This document shows, one piece after another, positions 9,936 to 19,420 of a stretch of DNA of 64,000 nucleotides. The stretch covers positions 51,740 to 115,739 of the forward strand of contig CAIULL010000080.1 of NCBI GenBank assembly GCA_903899985.1, read 5' to 3'. The translations under genes were made by a program, and so were the position numbers. This stretch comes from an uncultured Schlesneria sp. (GTDB lineage: Bacteria; Planctomycetota; Planctomycetia; Planctomycetales; Planctomycetaceae). Under the pieces are notes generated by a model that did no database searches, was not told the origin of the DNA, and saw only the letters and a program-made list of their open reading frames with translations. The first letter of the stretch is position 1. Every line of letters begins with the position of its first letter.

Positions 9936-11324
9936 ATGAGTGGAACAGAGACCAATAATCGCGGTTTATCGGCAACAAGCTTCTTGAACCCGGAGTTTCT
10001 TCCAATCGTTCGTCCAGAGACGAATTTAGAACAGATTCAAGATTGGGTGCGAAGCGTTTTCCATCGATATGCCAGTTTATTGGTTTTCTTTGTCATGGGA
10101 GGTCTGTTTTCCGTTGCGCCGATCATCAACGCGGTGCTTTATGAGAACGACAATAAGGATTATTCGCACTGGTATCTGATTGGTCAGTCAGTGCTGGCTG
10201 GACAGCCACTTTACGAAGATGTGCGACATGGCGAGCCAGAGTACATGTATCCTCCGACGGCAGCGGTGCTGTTCTACGCTCCATTATCAACGCTTGGTCA
10301 CACAGGTTTCGTGGCAATGCTCTGCTTTTTTACCGCGACGTCTTGGGCCTTCACCGTCTGGGCGGCAACAATCCTTATTCGCGGTAAATGGGATACCAAC
10401 TTACAAATCGAGACCATCCTTCCAGGGTTAGCTGTTGCACCTTATATTTGGGACATTCAGCTTCTCGGCCAGACAAACTTGTCATTGCTTGCGTTTACGC
10501 TCGGTGCGTTTGTGTTCGTTCGAACCAGACATCTTGCGACAAGTGGTTTCCTCTTCGGGATGGCCGTCGCCTTAAAAGCCTTCCCTTTGCCCGCCATTGC
10601 TTATTTCATCGTGCGAAAACAATGGACCTCGGTTGCTGCTTCGATCCTCAGCATTTTCCTGCTCGTCTGGTTCCTGCCAGGCGTTTATCGTGGTTTTGAG
10701 CGTAATTCGCGAGAACTGAATCAATGGGCCTCGCTGATGATTCTCGATCAGTCGGGTGAAACGATGGCAGGTCGTTCGAGCATCGGGTTTACACGACGAA
10801 ATCAGTCACTTGTTTCCGTCAGTCACCGACTGCTTCGCCATGTCGACGCTGGCGACAATCCCCAGAAGCCTCTGTTTGTTAATCTGGCAAACATCACCCC
10901 TCGAAACGCCCAATTTGTCGGGTACGGAGCCTGTTTACTGTTGGGTTTGGTGCTTTTATTGGCTTGCCGTTTCCAATTCGCGCCGTCTCCCGGATGCGAA
11001 GGTTTGGAAGTTGCCATGGTTTGCACGCTGGTGCCTCTGTGCTCGCCTCTTGCATGGACCTATTTCTTTTGCTGGCTACTCCCCGCCTGGACCGCAGTGA
11101 TTTTCTGGTTGAATAACCGATCCCTCGACCCCAAGACACGTCGAGTCGTCAAAATGGGCACCATCGTCGCCGGAATTCTGCTCGCCAGTGCGATCACCGA
11201 ACAATTCGATCCGACATTGCAGGCATGCGGAATGACCGCGTGGGGATCCGTGATGCTGTTCCTGACGTTGACATTCGTCCGTTTTCATTTACCGAACAAA
11301 AGCCCCCAAGTCGCGGTCAACTAG
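9936..11324 (+). CDS. GT87-family polyprenol-phosphate-sugar glycosyltransferase (DUF2029)
   Basis: Polytopic membrane protein of roughly nine to ten hydrophobic segments. Family-like motifs are YMYPPTAAVLFYAPL after the first long loop, LGQTNLSLLAF in the middle and KAFPLPAIAYFIVRKQW after it; acidic residues in the first periplasmic loop (DNKDYSHW) are in the usual place for the catalytic Asp. Characterised relatives in actinobacteria are mannosyltransferases using polyprenyl-phosphate-mannose; donor and acceptor here are unknown. The soluble N-terminal 45 residues precede the first helix. It is monocistronic as far as can be seen. Confidence 0.8.
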   Translation: MSGTETNNRGLSATSFLNPEFLPIVRPETNLEQIQDWVRSVFHRYASLLVFFVMGGLFSVAPIINAVLYENDNKDYSHWYLIGQSVLAGQPLYEDVRHGEPEYMYPPTAAVLFYAPLSTLGHTGFVAMLCFFTATSWAFTVWAATILIRGKWDTNLQIETILPGLAVAPYIWDIQLLGQTNLSLLAFTLGAFVFVRTRHLATSGFLFGMAVALKAFPLPAIAYFIVRKQWTSVAASILSIFLLVWFLPGVYRGFERNSRELNQWASLMILDQSGETMAGRSSIGFTRRNQSLVSVSHRLLRHVDAGDNPQKPLFVNLANITPRNAQFVGYGACLLLGLVLLLACRFQFAPSPGCEGLEVAMVCTLVPLCSPLAWTYFFCWLLPAWTAVIFWLNNRSLDPKTRRVVKMGTIVAGILLASAITEQFDPTLQACGMTAWGSVMLFLTLTFVRFHLPNKSPQVAVN

Positions 11325-11682
11325 AATCGCGTTTCCCAATTTGGGCCGGATTCTGCCAAAGACGCCAAAAGCCTGATCACCAGTTGTTTTCAGGTTATCA
11401 AATCTCGTTTTACAAGACGCACGGGCTGTATCGAGAATAACCTCCGCATTCCAGCGGTTCGACTTTGGCGCAAACGATTCGCCAAGTAGTCAAATCGGCG
11501 AACTCCACCGATTAACGCTGGTAATCTGCGTTAGATGCGGTTTACCCAGCTTCAATAGCCGATGTATTTCCTAACTGAGAACGATCGGCGGGATTGGCGT
11601 TCGGAAGAACTCCGGCACTTTTAACCGCTTTTTGCTGAAATCCCCCATAAAACGCCGGCGACAGTGAGGGAGAACCTTCGTC
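11325..11682. other. Intergenic region without recognised gene
   Basis: About 360 bases between two plus-strand genes. No coding frame, terminator or promoter could be supported beyond a GGGAG ribosome site at its right end serving the next gene. Confidence 0.5.
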
Positions 11683-12687
11683 ATGTCAATGTGCTCTGTG
11701 GACCTACTTTCACGTTTCAATACGATTCGTGCAGTGACCGTATTCTTTTGCTTGTTCTGTTTGCTGACGGAAATGAGAATCGCACGCGCTGACGATGACG
11801 CTGGAAAAGCGAATCGGATGCTTGAGGTTCTTAAGCAACGTTCCGCCACAGAAAGATGGCAACGGGTCAAGCAACAATATCCGGCGAGTTCGCAGTCACC
11901 AACTCGTAATGTTCCCGAAGCGCTTCCACAGGACCAGGAACGTGTTCTTAGGGAGACCGAGCTGCCTCCTTTGCCTTCAGACGGGCTTGTGATTCCCCGA
12001 ATATCAGCCAATCCCGCCGCAAATCCTGACGATTGGGTTTTACCCGCTCGTCCATCCGAATTTGTCGAATCATCAGAATCAACCTTGGCGGTCCCCAATT
12101 TAGATCGTAGAAGCGATCTTGAGTCAAAAGGGAATCAGACCGGGAAAGCAATGGAAATGCGTGTGGCGAGTCAGAATGCGGACGCCAAATCCGGCATGTC
12201 AGACAAGAATGCCAGCGACTCGCCACGATCACCGATTGAACGAATGATTGGAAGTATTAACCCTTATTACGATCGAGACCGGGACCGGGACATCCGTGAA
12301 TTCGCTATCGAAAAAGGGAAAGAGTTCAAGATTCCGGTTAAGTCAAAAACCTACGAAGAACGGTCCTTTCCTCTGGTGACGATGGCCTGGGAACCCACAA
12401 ACTTCTACTATTATCCACTCTATTTCGCTGACCCCGCATTAGAGCGATACGGTCATACGTACCATCCTCTGGTACAACCGATCGCATCGGTGGCGCGGGC
12501 CGGGGTTCAATTCGTCTTGCTTCCTTATCAGATGACGATTACTCCGCCGTGTAAACAGGAGTATCCACTCGGCTGGTATCGACCTGGTGAATGTGCTCCG
12601 AAATTGCACTATCAAATTCCGCTGAACGCCAAAGCAGCAGTCGTTGAAGCGGCTGTCGTGACAGGATTGTTTTTTGCAATCCCATGA
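11683..12687 (+). CDS. Exported hypothetical protein, planctomycete-type C-terminal domain
   Basis: A signal peptide is visible (hydrophobic AVTVFFCLFCLL, likely cut near RARADD). Residues from about 35 to 200 are hydrophilic and low in complexity. The last 110 residues are more ordered and rich in Tyr/Pro/Trp, with the markers ERYGHTYHPLVQP, LLPYQM, GWYRPGECAP and a hydrophobic VVTGLFFAIP end. I recognise this C-terminal pattern as recurring in planctomycetes but know of no assigned function. GGGAG lies about ten bases before the ATG. The adjacent convergent gene is an ExeA-like ATPase. Confidence 0.75.
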   Translation: MSMCSVDLLSRFNTIRAVTVFFCLFCLLTEMRIARADDDAGKANRMLEVLKQRSATERWQRVKQQYPASSQSPTRNVPEALPQDQERVLRETELPPLPSDGLVIPRISANPAANPDDWVLPARPSEFVESSESTLAVPNLDRRSDLESKGNQTGKAMEMRVASQNADAKSGMSDKNASDSPRSPIERMIGSINPYYDRDRDRDIREFAIEKGKEFKIPVKSKTYEERSFPLVTMAWEPTNFYYYPLYFADPALERYGHTYHPLVQPIASVARAGVQFVLLPYQMTITPPCKQEYPLGWYRPGECAPKLHYQIPLNAKAAVVEAAVVTGLFFAIP

Positions 12688-12730
12688 AGCGGGATATTAT
12701 TTCGTGATAAGATTGATCCAAAACGATTGC

Positions 12731-13606
12731 TCATCGTCCTGAAACGCCTGATGACCCTGAATTTCGTTTCCCCAAGGACTGAGCTGAGGGGGTAAAATGA
12801 TGTGCCGGAACGTGATCGACTTTGGGAAGTAATTCACTGGCAGCCGCTTCGACACATTCTCTCGTTACGAGTAATTGATCTTGTCCTCGTGCGGCAAGCA
12901 GACTGTGACTGCTCAGTGACACAACTCTCGCTGGAACTCCGTTTGTGATCGCGTGAATAGCAGTGATCGCATCTTCGGTGAAGAGTACGTCTCGAAATCC
13001 GGCGTGTTCAACCGCCGAATTGATGAAACCAGAGGTTTCGGTCGAGTTCCACGGAGCGATGTCGATTCGCAACTCAACGAGGTCTTGCATCACGGCAGGA
13101 AACGTTCGATCGCGGGTCGCCAGGACAACGGTCAGCTTCAATCCGACTGAGTCAGCCAACTGATTCAGCCGCCAGACAGCCTGTTGGCAGCGGAATTCAA
13201 CCTGATCGAAGTGATCGATCAAAATGATCAGCGGTTGCCGGATCACTGCCATGGCGGCAAATCGAACTCGCAGCCCGCTCCAGATCCTTGCCGAAGTTGC
13301 ATTGGGATCGACGGCTGCGTTGCAACCGGCTGCAATTTGACCACTGAATTCGTCACCTTCGACGCCGGTCGCTTCACACCGTACGACGTGTCTGCCAAGT
13401 CGTTCGGATCGCTGTTGCAGAAGTTTCAACAGATAAGTTTTCCCTGTTCCGCTTGCTCCAACAATAATCCCACAACGGCGCGATTCCTCGACAAGAAAGA
13501 GCATACGTGCCATCGCTTCGTCATGCTGCTGGCTGGCAAAGAATCGATCGGCAGAGAATGACCGATCAAACGGCCAATGTCGAAACCCCCAAAAGCCAAG
13601 GTCCAT
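12731..13606 (-). CDS. ExeA/GspA-like AAA ATPase
   Basis: The N-terminus MDLGFWGFRHWPFDR is the usual ExeA-type opening. Walker A is GASGTGKT (about residues 50-57) and Walker B LIILIDHFD (about 126-134), followed by a sensor-like VVLATRD. Family members include GspA/ExeA, which helps secretin assembly, and the transposition protein TnsC/MuB relatives. No peptidoglycan-binding C-terminal domain is present: the protein stops at 291 residues. It is not beside a secretin or a transposase here, although a secretin-related gene lies 14 kb away. Its role is therefore inferred only at family level. Confidence 0.8.
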   Translation of the reverse strand: MDLGFWGFRHWPFDRSFSADRFFASQQHDEAMARMLFLVEESRRCGIIVGASGTGKTYLLKLLQQRSERLGRHVVRCEATGVEGDEFSGQIAAGCNAAVDPNATSARIWSGLRVRFAAMAVIRQPLIILIDHFDQVEFRCQQAVWRLNQLADSVGLKLTVVLATRDRTFPAVMQDLVELRIDIAPWNSTETSGFINSAVEHAGFRDVLFTEDAITAIHAITNGVPARVVSLSSHSLLAARGQDQLLVTRECVEAAASELLPKVDHVPAHHFTPSAQSLGKRNSGSSGVSGR

Positions 13607-14025
13607 AACTGATTCTTTCTCTTCCTTGAGCCGTCATAAATACGCCTGTCAGCCAATTCTGAAAACAAGTTTCTCGAATGGCATCCGGGCGACTCAACTT
13701 GAATGAAATCTCGAAAAACGCTGACAGACAGAAGGGTCACGTCCGCTTTACCTGCCGTACTGGAATCATCGGCAAATCCGGACAAGTCACATCAACGAAG
13801 TCTCAAGAAGCGCACGGCGAAATCTGCCGAACGATGAAATGGATCTCACGTGTCACGACCAAGTCACGACTTCGAACGACTGGGAAGACACACGCGAGGT
13901 CTGCGATCAAGAATTCTTGAGGGACTCGCGAAAAATACCTGCCGTCGGTAAAAGAATTCCGTGGCAGATTTCGCCGGACGAATTTGCATGTTGATCATCA
14001 GCCTTTTTCCGTCAGGTCGAACTTC
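13607..14025. other. Divergent intergenic region between the ExeA-like gene and the gamma-glutamyltransferase gene
   Basis: About 420 bases without a supported gene. A perfect 14-base palindrome is at 13907-13920 and is listed separately. The region should hold promoters in both directions. Confidence 0.5.
13907..13920. promoter_or_regulatory. 14-base perfect palindrome, possible operator
   Basis: TCAAGAATTCTTGA reads the same on both strands and lies about 105 bases before the gamma-glutamyltransferase start in a divergent promoter region. Such symmetry is typical of a dimeric repressor site, but no regulator gene is adjacent, so this is only a candidate. Confidence 0.3.
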
Positions 14026-15789
14026 ATGGCAATTTATCAAATCGTGCTTAAATCGGTTCACCCCTGTCGGCAGCGCTTCGTTGTCGGAAGTGCCGTGTCC
14101 ATGATTCTTGCAGGAGGTGTATTAGTGTTGACAGGAGCGGCAGCCGAGTATGATCGACCGTCGGGAATGGCCGCACAAAGCCGTTCGATGGTTCTGGCGA
14201 GAAACGGAATTGTCGCGACCAGTCATCCTGCGGCGGCACAAGCTGGACTGGATGTGTTACGCAACGGTGGAAATGCCGTCGATGCCGCAATTGCCGCGAA
14301 CGCCATGTTGGGTGTCGTCGAACCGATGAGTTGTGGTATCGGCGGCGATTTATTCGCAATCGTCTGGGACGCAAAAACCCAGAGAATCTATGGGTTGAAT
14401 GCCTCGGGACGCAGTCCCGCAACGCTCACGCGAGATGTATTCCGTGAAAAACAATTGACAGAAATTCCAACGCTGGGACCGTTACCATGGTCCGTTCCTG
14501 GTTGTGTTGATGGATGGCACGAGCTTCACAAGCGTTTCGGATCTCGTCCGCTGACTGTGTTGTTAAAGCCGTCAATTGAAACAGCAGAAGAAGGTTATCC
14601 CGTCTCGGAATTAATCGCATCCAGTTGGAAGAGTGCTCAGAAAGAATTGTCAAAATGGCCCGATTCCGTACGGGTCTATTTGCCCGGCGGACAAGCGCCC
14701 AAAACTGGTCAAGTCATCCGGCTACCCGAGTTAGCAGCCAGCTATCGGCTGATCGCCGACCAGGGACGAGACGCGTTTTATCGGGGATCAATCGCCGAAG
14801 AAATCGATCGGTTCAGCCGCGCAAATGGCGGCTATTTAACTGCAGCGGATCTGGCGGCCCATACGAGCGAATGGGTCGAACCCGTGTCAACCACATATCG
14901 TGGCTATTCGGTGTGGGAGTTGCCTCCCAACGGGCAAGGGATCGCAGCATTGCAAATGCTGAATCTGCTTGAGGCTTACGACCTGAAATCGTTAGGACCG
15001 AAGAGCGCGGAATACGTCCATCTATTCGTCGAAGCGAAGAAGCTGGCCTTTGCAGACCGGGCCAAATTCTACGCCGATCCGGCGTTCGCCAAACTGCCAA
15101 CGGCTGAGTTGATATCCAAAGAATATGCCGAGCGAAGGCGAAGCCTGATTCACCGCGACCGAGCCGCAATCAACGTTCCCGCAGGTGATCCCAAACTGGA
15201 ACGGGTCGATACTGTCTATTTGACCGTGGTGGACAAAGACCGAAACTGTTGCTCGCTGATCCAGAGTCTTTACCACGGATTCGGCTCGCACGTTGTCCCG
15301 GGAAACGTCGGGTTTGCCTTACAAAATCGAGGGCAATTGTTTGCATTGACGGATGACCACCTGAATCGCCTGGAGCCAGGAAAGCGACCTTTCCACACGA
15401 TCATCCCGGCGATGGTCACGAAAAACGACCGACCCTGTTTTTGTTTTGGCGTGATGGGTGGCGATATGCAGGCGCAAGGACATGTTAGCGTCCTCATCAA
15501 CCTGATTGATTTCGGTATGAATGTCCAGGCAGCAGGCGATGCTGCTCGAATTCGTCATGGGGGAAGCCCGACACCAACAGGCATGGCTGCTGCGCCCGAT
15601 GGAGGATCGGTTTATCTGGAAAGTGGTTTCAACAACGAGATTCGCGAACGGTTGAAGTCACTTGGCCACAAAGTGGCTAATGATCCGGGCGGATTCGGTG
15701 GCTATCAGGGGATCTGGATTGACTGGGATCAGGGTGTTTTGCAAGGAGCGTCCGATCCGCGCAAGGATGGATCGGCCGTCGGATACTGA
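14026..15789 (+). CDS. ggt: Gamma-glutamyltransferase (Ntn hydrolase)
   Basis: Exported enzyme that hydrolyses or transfers the gamma-glutamyl group of glutathione and similar compounds. After a basic N-terminus and hydrophobic segment, the large-subunit hallmarks GGNAVDAAIAAN and PMSCGIGGD are present. The autoprocessing site is in RVDTVYLTVVDKD: the Thr of DT aligns by eye with the catalytic Thr of characterised enzymes, so the precursor should split into large and small subunits. The substrate-binding double glycine GVMGGDMQ is also present near the C-terminus. ATG at 14026 is preferred to one 42 bases upstream. The usual Ser-Ser of the small subunit is less clear, so acylase-like activity of this superfamily remains possible. 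Confidence 0.88.
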   Translation: MAIYQIVLKSVHPCRQRFVVGSAVSMILAGGVLVLTGAAAEYDRPSGMAAQSRSMVLARNGIVATSHPAAAQAGLDVLRNGGNAVDAAIAANAMLGVVEPMSCGIGGDLFAIVWDAKTQRIYGLNASGRSPATLTRDVFREKQLTEIPTLGPLPWSVPGCVDGWHELHKRFGSRPLTVLLKPSIETAEEGYPVSELIASSWKSAQKELSKWPDSVRVYLPGGQAPKTGQVIRLPELAASYRLIADQGRDAFYRGSIAEEIDRFSRANGGYLTAADLAAHTSEWVEPVSTTYRGYSVWELPPNGQGIAALQMLNLLEAYDLKSLGPKSAEYVHLFVEAKKLAFADRAKFYADPAFAKLPTAELISKEYAERRRSLIHRDRAAINVPAGDPKLERVDTVYLTVVDKDRNCCSLIQSLYHGFGSHVVPGNVGFALQNRGQLFALTDDHLNRLEPGKRPFHTIIPAMVTKNDRPCFCFGVMGGDMQAQGHVSVLINLIDFGMNVQAAGDAARIRHGGSPTPTGMAAAPDGGSVYLESGFNNEIRERLKSLGHKVANDPGGFGGYQGIWIDWDQGVLQGASDPRKDGSAVGY

Positions 15790-15798
15790 CGGCATCCG

Positions 15799-16656
15799 TC
15801 ACTTAATCTGTTTGAATGTCTTGTAATGGTCCGGGGTATACCAGACTTCGTCTTTTTTTCCGATGATGATTCGTTGCGGACCGGGACCGTATTCGCCAGG
15901 CGTGGGATTCACATATTCCTTGTAGTACCCCGCCGGTTTTCGCGGTAAGCGGTTTTCGCGATTTTCGAATGTGGCGCCGTCATTACGATGCCGGTTCGCT
16001 TCACCACGCGCGATACGATCAAGTGTCGGCTTGAGATCGATTGTCCCTTTATAAACAACTCGGCCGTCAAGATCGCGAATCGTCTGGTTCTTAATCTGGA
16101 AGTCGGCGGTATCGGGCTTTTCCGACGTCTCTGATCTGGAAGTCGGACGCTGTCGATCAGAAACCGTTGGCTTCGCGGGGTCGGCCTGAGTGCCCTTGGA
16201 TGGGTTTGCACGGATGTTCGACAGTGGACCTGTTGATCGCGGACTGTCAGAGGGGCGAGCCGGATTTGTCCTTGGATCATTCAATCGGTTTTCGTTTGGC
16301 GCACGAATCGATGGTTTCTCAACAACTGACGTGGAATTGCTCGATTTTATGCCCGCGCCAGGCTCTGGAGGAGATGGAATATCCCGATCAATTCCCTCGC
16401 TCGGACGCAGATTTTCTATCGCATTATGATCAAGGAGGTTTTCAGAATCTGGCGGATCGAGAATTTCCGTGTGATCGTAGTGATCGTCTCGAGCATACGT
16501 CGACGAAAGTGGATTGTCCGTTAAGGACTTCGTTTGGGTCTGGTTATTCTGCCACCAGCTGAACCCCAGAATCGCAACGATCACAAGCAGGATTAGCCAT
16601 AATGGAAGGTTCACACCATCTGATGTTGATGTCTTTGTCGGGATTTCATTCGACAT
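15799..16656 (-). CDS. Membrane-anchored guanyl-specific ribonuclease (RNase Sa/barnase-like)
   Basis: A single N-terminal membrane helix (about 17-34) is followed by some 155 residues of Pro/Ser/Asp-rich low-complexity linker and a compact C-terminal domain (about 193-285). That domain matches the microbial RNase family: FENRENRLP, then YYKEY with the general-base Glu (E247), QRIIIG with the phosphate-binding Arg (R262), and TPDHYKTF with the catalytic His (H277). The layout puts the nuclease outside the inner membrane. Related enzymes cut RNA after guanosine and often pair with the inhibitor barstar; none was found next to this gene. It follows hisG on the same strand with a 43-base gap and GAGGAG ten bases before the ATG. 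A secreted toxin role is conceivable but unproven. Confidence 0.82.
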   Translation of the reverse strand: MSNEIPTKTSTSDGVNLPLWLILLVIVAILGFSWWQNNQTQTKSLTDNPLSSTYARDDHYDHTEILDPPDSENLLDHNAIENLRPSEGIDRDIPSPPEPGAGIKSSNSTSVVEKPSIRAPNENRLNDPRTNPARPSDSPRSTGPLSNIRANPSKGTQADPAKPTVSDRQRPTSRSETSEKPDTADFQIKNQTIRDLDGRVVYKGTIDLKPTLDRIARGEANRHRNDGATFENRENRLPRKPAGYYKEYVNPTPGEYGPGPQRIIIGKKDEVWYTPDHYKTFKQIK

Positions 16657-16699
16657 CTATTGCGAGCTCCTCATCGAATTGACTGAGAACGAACTTCGG

Positions 16700-17578
16700 T
16701 CAGTCGATGATTTTGTTGATCGGATATTCGACGATCCCTTTGGCTCCGGCAGCTTTGAGCCTTGGAACAACCATTCGTACAAACGATTCGTCCACAATCG
16801 TGTTGACGTCGACCCAATCAGGGTCCGACAGTGACGCAACCGTCGGCTTTTGAAGGGCGGGCAATTCTCGAATGATCGCCGCCAGGTCGGATCGTCTGAC
16901 GTTCATCATCAGCCCGACCTTACCTTCCGCCGCAAGACAGCTTTGCAACATCAAAGAGATGTTCGAAAGTTTGTCTCGCTTCCAGGGGTCGCTCCATGCT
17001 GATTTGTTGGCAATAAAGCGCGTCGTGCTTTGCATCACCTCTTCGACAATTCGCAGATTGTTGGCTTTCAGTGAACTGCCGGTTTCGGTGACTTCGACGA
17101 TCGCATCCGCCAGCTTTGGAGGTTTTACTTCGGTCGCCCCCCAGGAAAATTCGACGAGAGCGTTGACCCCGTTCTTTTCCAGATAGCGTTTCGTCAATCC
17201 GACGACTTCGGTGGCAATCCGTTTTCCTTCCAGATCTTTGACTGATTTGACCGGGGAATCATTGGGAACGCACAATACCCAGCGCACTGGTCGACGACTG
17301 ACCTTTGAAAACATCAATTCGCAGACTTCGTGGACTTGGGAGTTGTTTTCCAAAATCCAATCGTGTCCGGTAATCCCGGCATCCAATACACCCTGTTCAA
17401 CATACCGTGCCATTTCTTGAGCACGAATCAACATGCACTCGATTTCAGCGTCGTCAATTTCGGGGTAGTAAGAACGGGACGAGAACTTGATCGTGTAGCC
17501 CGCTTTTTTAAACAGTTCAGCAGTTGCTTCCTGAAGGCTACCAGCAGGGATACCAAGTTTTATCAGCTTTTCGGACAT
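16700..17578 (-). CDS. hisG: ATP phosphoribosyltransferase, long form
   Basis: First enzyme of histidine synthesis, joining ATP and PRPP. The periplasmic-binding-like catalytic fold is recognisable from [21 protein letters not shown] and the PRPP region EVTETGSSL. The C-terminal extension of about 75 residues (from KVGLMMNV to the end) is the ACT-like regulatory domain that mediates feedback by histidine in long-form HisG. The start is the ATG giving [13 protein letters not shown], ten bases after hisI; the longer open frame would overlap hisI. Together with hisI it forms a small split-off piece of the histidine pathway. Confidence 0.94.
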   Translation of the reverse strand: MSEKLIKLGIPAGSLQEATAELFKKAGYTIKFSSRSYYPEIDDAEIECMLIRAQEMARYVEQGVLDAGITGHDWILENNSQVHEVCELMFSKVSRRPVRWVLCVPNDSPVKSVKDLEGKRIATEVVGLTKRYLEKNGVNALVEFSWGATEVKPPKLADAIVEVTETGSSLKANNLRIVEEVMQSTTRFIANKSAWSDPWKRDKLSNISLMLQSCLAAEGKVGLMMNVRRSDLAAIIRELPALQKPTVASLSDPDWVDVNTIVDESFVRMVVPRLKAAGAKGIVEYPINKIID

Positions 17579-17588
17579 GTGAGATTCG

Positions 17589-17978
17589 TTATTTCTTGTA
17601 GACAGTTTCTGGGTCAAAAACTCGTTCGCCAACGACGGAAACAGAATGGGTCTGGGGGTCGATCTGGCGGAAGAAGCAGCTTCGATATCCTGCATGACAC
17701 GCCGCGCCACCAATCTGGTTCACTTTCACCAGAAGAGTGTCAGCATCGCAATCATAGAAAATCGACTTCAGTTCCTGAACGTTTCCGCTTTCTTCCCCTT
17801 TTCGCCAAAGCTTTTTTCGGCTGCGACTGTAATAGCAGACGCGCCGGGTTTTCAGGGTTTCGTCGAACGCTTCAGCGTTCATGTACGCAAGCATCAGCAC
17901 ATCACCCGTCGCTTCATCCTGAGCGATCACCGGTATCAGCTCGGATTTCGAGAAATCGGGTCCATTAACATCGATCAT
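17589..17978 (-). CDS. hisI: Phosphoribosyl-AMP cyclohydrolase
   Basis: Zinc enzyme opening the adenine ring of phosphoribosyl-AMP in histidine synthesis. The metal-binding pattern is visible as DCDAD and [10 protein letters not shown], with [10 protein letters not shown] as the substrate-binding stretch. At 129 residues it contains only the cyclohydrolase domain; the HisE pyrophosphatase is not fused and is not seen in this window. It is translated just before hisG. Confidence 0.95.
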   Translation of the reverse strand: MIDVNGPDFSKSELIPVIAQDEATGDVLMLAYMNAEAFDETLKTRRVCYYSRSRKKLWRKGEESGNVQELKSIFYDCDADTLLVKVNQIGGAACHAGYRSCFFRQIDPQTHSVSVVGERVFDPETVYKK

Positions 17979-18104
17979 CTGTCGTCTCGGTCGTATAAAA
18001 ACAGGCCTGTAGAATTCGCTGAAAACGATTCAGCAATGCAAAATGTAACCCAGCGGTCGCCAGATGTCGAATCGCAGAGGGTTTGACACGCGTTTCGGGG
18101 CAAA

Positions 18105-19340
18105 TCATGCGATTTGCTGATCACCAAATCGTTTCAGGTTTCGGTGTGTCTCGGTGTTAAACTTATCTTCAAAAGTCTCTGGGTCGGCGAAGACAAACTG
18201 CCAGCCAAGCCCTGTATACGAGCGAATCGGCTCCAGATCATTGAAAAACTCGGGTGCCAGTTCTCGCAATTTCCAAAGCCGGAACCAGGGGATGCCCGCA
18301 ATGTCGTGATGTTCGACATGTAAACCGGCATTGAATGACATTAAATTGATCAGTCGCCCGTAATGTGAGGCGGTTGGTTGATAGTTCTTTCGGCCATGAA
18401 AATGGGAAATCCCAAGCACCCACCCAAGACAGTACGGATGCAAATATCCGGTGAAAAAGACCTGACTGAGCATCAGGTACAGTAAAGGCATCCAACCACC
18501 GTACACGTATAGCAGACCATAAACCAAGAACGCGAACACCGGATAGGTGACTGCCCATTTTGTGATTCGATCCTTCTCATATCCCGAGACAAGGTGTTCG
18601 TCGGCCAGAACGGACAACGTGAATTTAGTCGGTTCCAACCGCCCACGAAGGAGTGACGTCGCGACATAGAGCAACAGGCCCAGAGCACTTCTTAAGACCT
18701 GCATGACGACCATGAATAAAGAATATGGGACGAACAATGGGGACGTTGATCGCGTCACGAGAAAATACGACCGTCGCCGCGTGATGAAGTCTTTCGTGGC
18801 ACTCATGTCGTTGTGATGCACGATATGTTCGGTCCACCATGTATGGTGTGCCGTTAAAAACATGGGGATCGACGTCAAGGTAAACAGGTATCGATTCCAG
18901 AATTTCGACTTAAAGACCATCAGATGGTCACACTCATGCGAAAGCTGAAACAAGGCAATGTTGATGGGCGCCCCGACAATGTAAGCGGCGAGTATCGTAC
19001 CCCACCAGGGGAAATAACTCGTTGCCGCAGCGATACCAAGTTGGATCCCGGCGACGGCAACACACCAGAACGCGGTCAGTGGATAGTTTCCGAAAAGCTG
19101 CTTGATTTCGGGATGCGCGTGAATCATTTCGCGTGCCCGTTCGCGATGCCAGACCGCATCGGGTTTTTCATCGTCCGAAACGCGGTCGCAAATATCGACT
19201 TCGAATCCAGGAAAGACAGGCGCCGCACTGCCAACCATCCGCCACGATTGCCGGAGTCTAAATCCACCAGGTAAAGTTGACTTTGCTGTCGACAAGATCG
19301 CTTCTCCGTTCCGAAAACAGGGACGCGAACTGCGGCCCAT
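18105..19340 (-). CDS. Membrane fatty acid/sphingolipid desaturase-like protein
   Basis: Integral membrane di-iron desaturase with three histidine boxes: HECDH (135-139), HIVHH (172-176) and HVEHH (341-345), each between paired hydrophobic segments. The third box context FNAGLHVEHHDIAGIPW and the following LAPEFFNDL closely resemble, by eye, the sphingolipid delta-4 desaturase (DES1) group rather than typical bacterial acyl-CoA delta-9 enzymes. The substrate could thus be a ceramide-like or other amide-linked lipid, but that is inference. The first 35 residues are poorly hydrophobic, so an alternative start at the Met before VGSAAPVF is possible. No sphingolipid synthesis gene is adjacent. 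Confidence 0.82.
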   Translation of the reverse strand: MGRSSRPCFRNGEAILSTAKSTLPGGFRLRQSWRMVGSAAPVFPGFEVDICDRVSDDEKPDAVWHRERAREMIHAHPEIKQLFGNYPLTAFWCVAVAGIQLGIAAATSYFPWWGTILAAYIVGAPINIALFQLSHECDHLMVFKSKFWNRYLFTLTSIPMFLTAHHTWWTEHIVHHNDMSATKDFITRRRSYFLVTRSTSPLFVPYSLFMVVMQVLRSALGLLLYVATSLLRGRLEPTKFTLSVLADEHLVSGYEKDRITKWAVTYPVFAFLVYGLLYVYGGWMPLLYLMLSQVFFTGYLHPYCLGWVLGISHFHGRKNYQPTASHYGRLINLMSFNAGLHVEHHDIAGIPWFRLWKLRELAPEFFNDLEPIRSYTGLGWQFVFADPETFEDKFNTETHRNLKRFGDQQIA

Positions 19341-19420
19341 CCATTCAGATCGCCGAGATCCCCAAGTATTTTCAGATATCTTACGAAGCGAATGTTCTTG
19401 CGTCGATCAACAGCGGCAAT

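Noticed and set aside
15799..16700. Possible barstar-like antitoxin frame around the RNase gene
   Set aside because: Small frames here are shadows in other reading frames; none has the acidic helical look of barstar.
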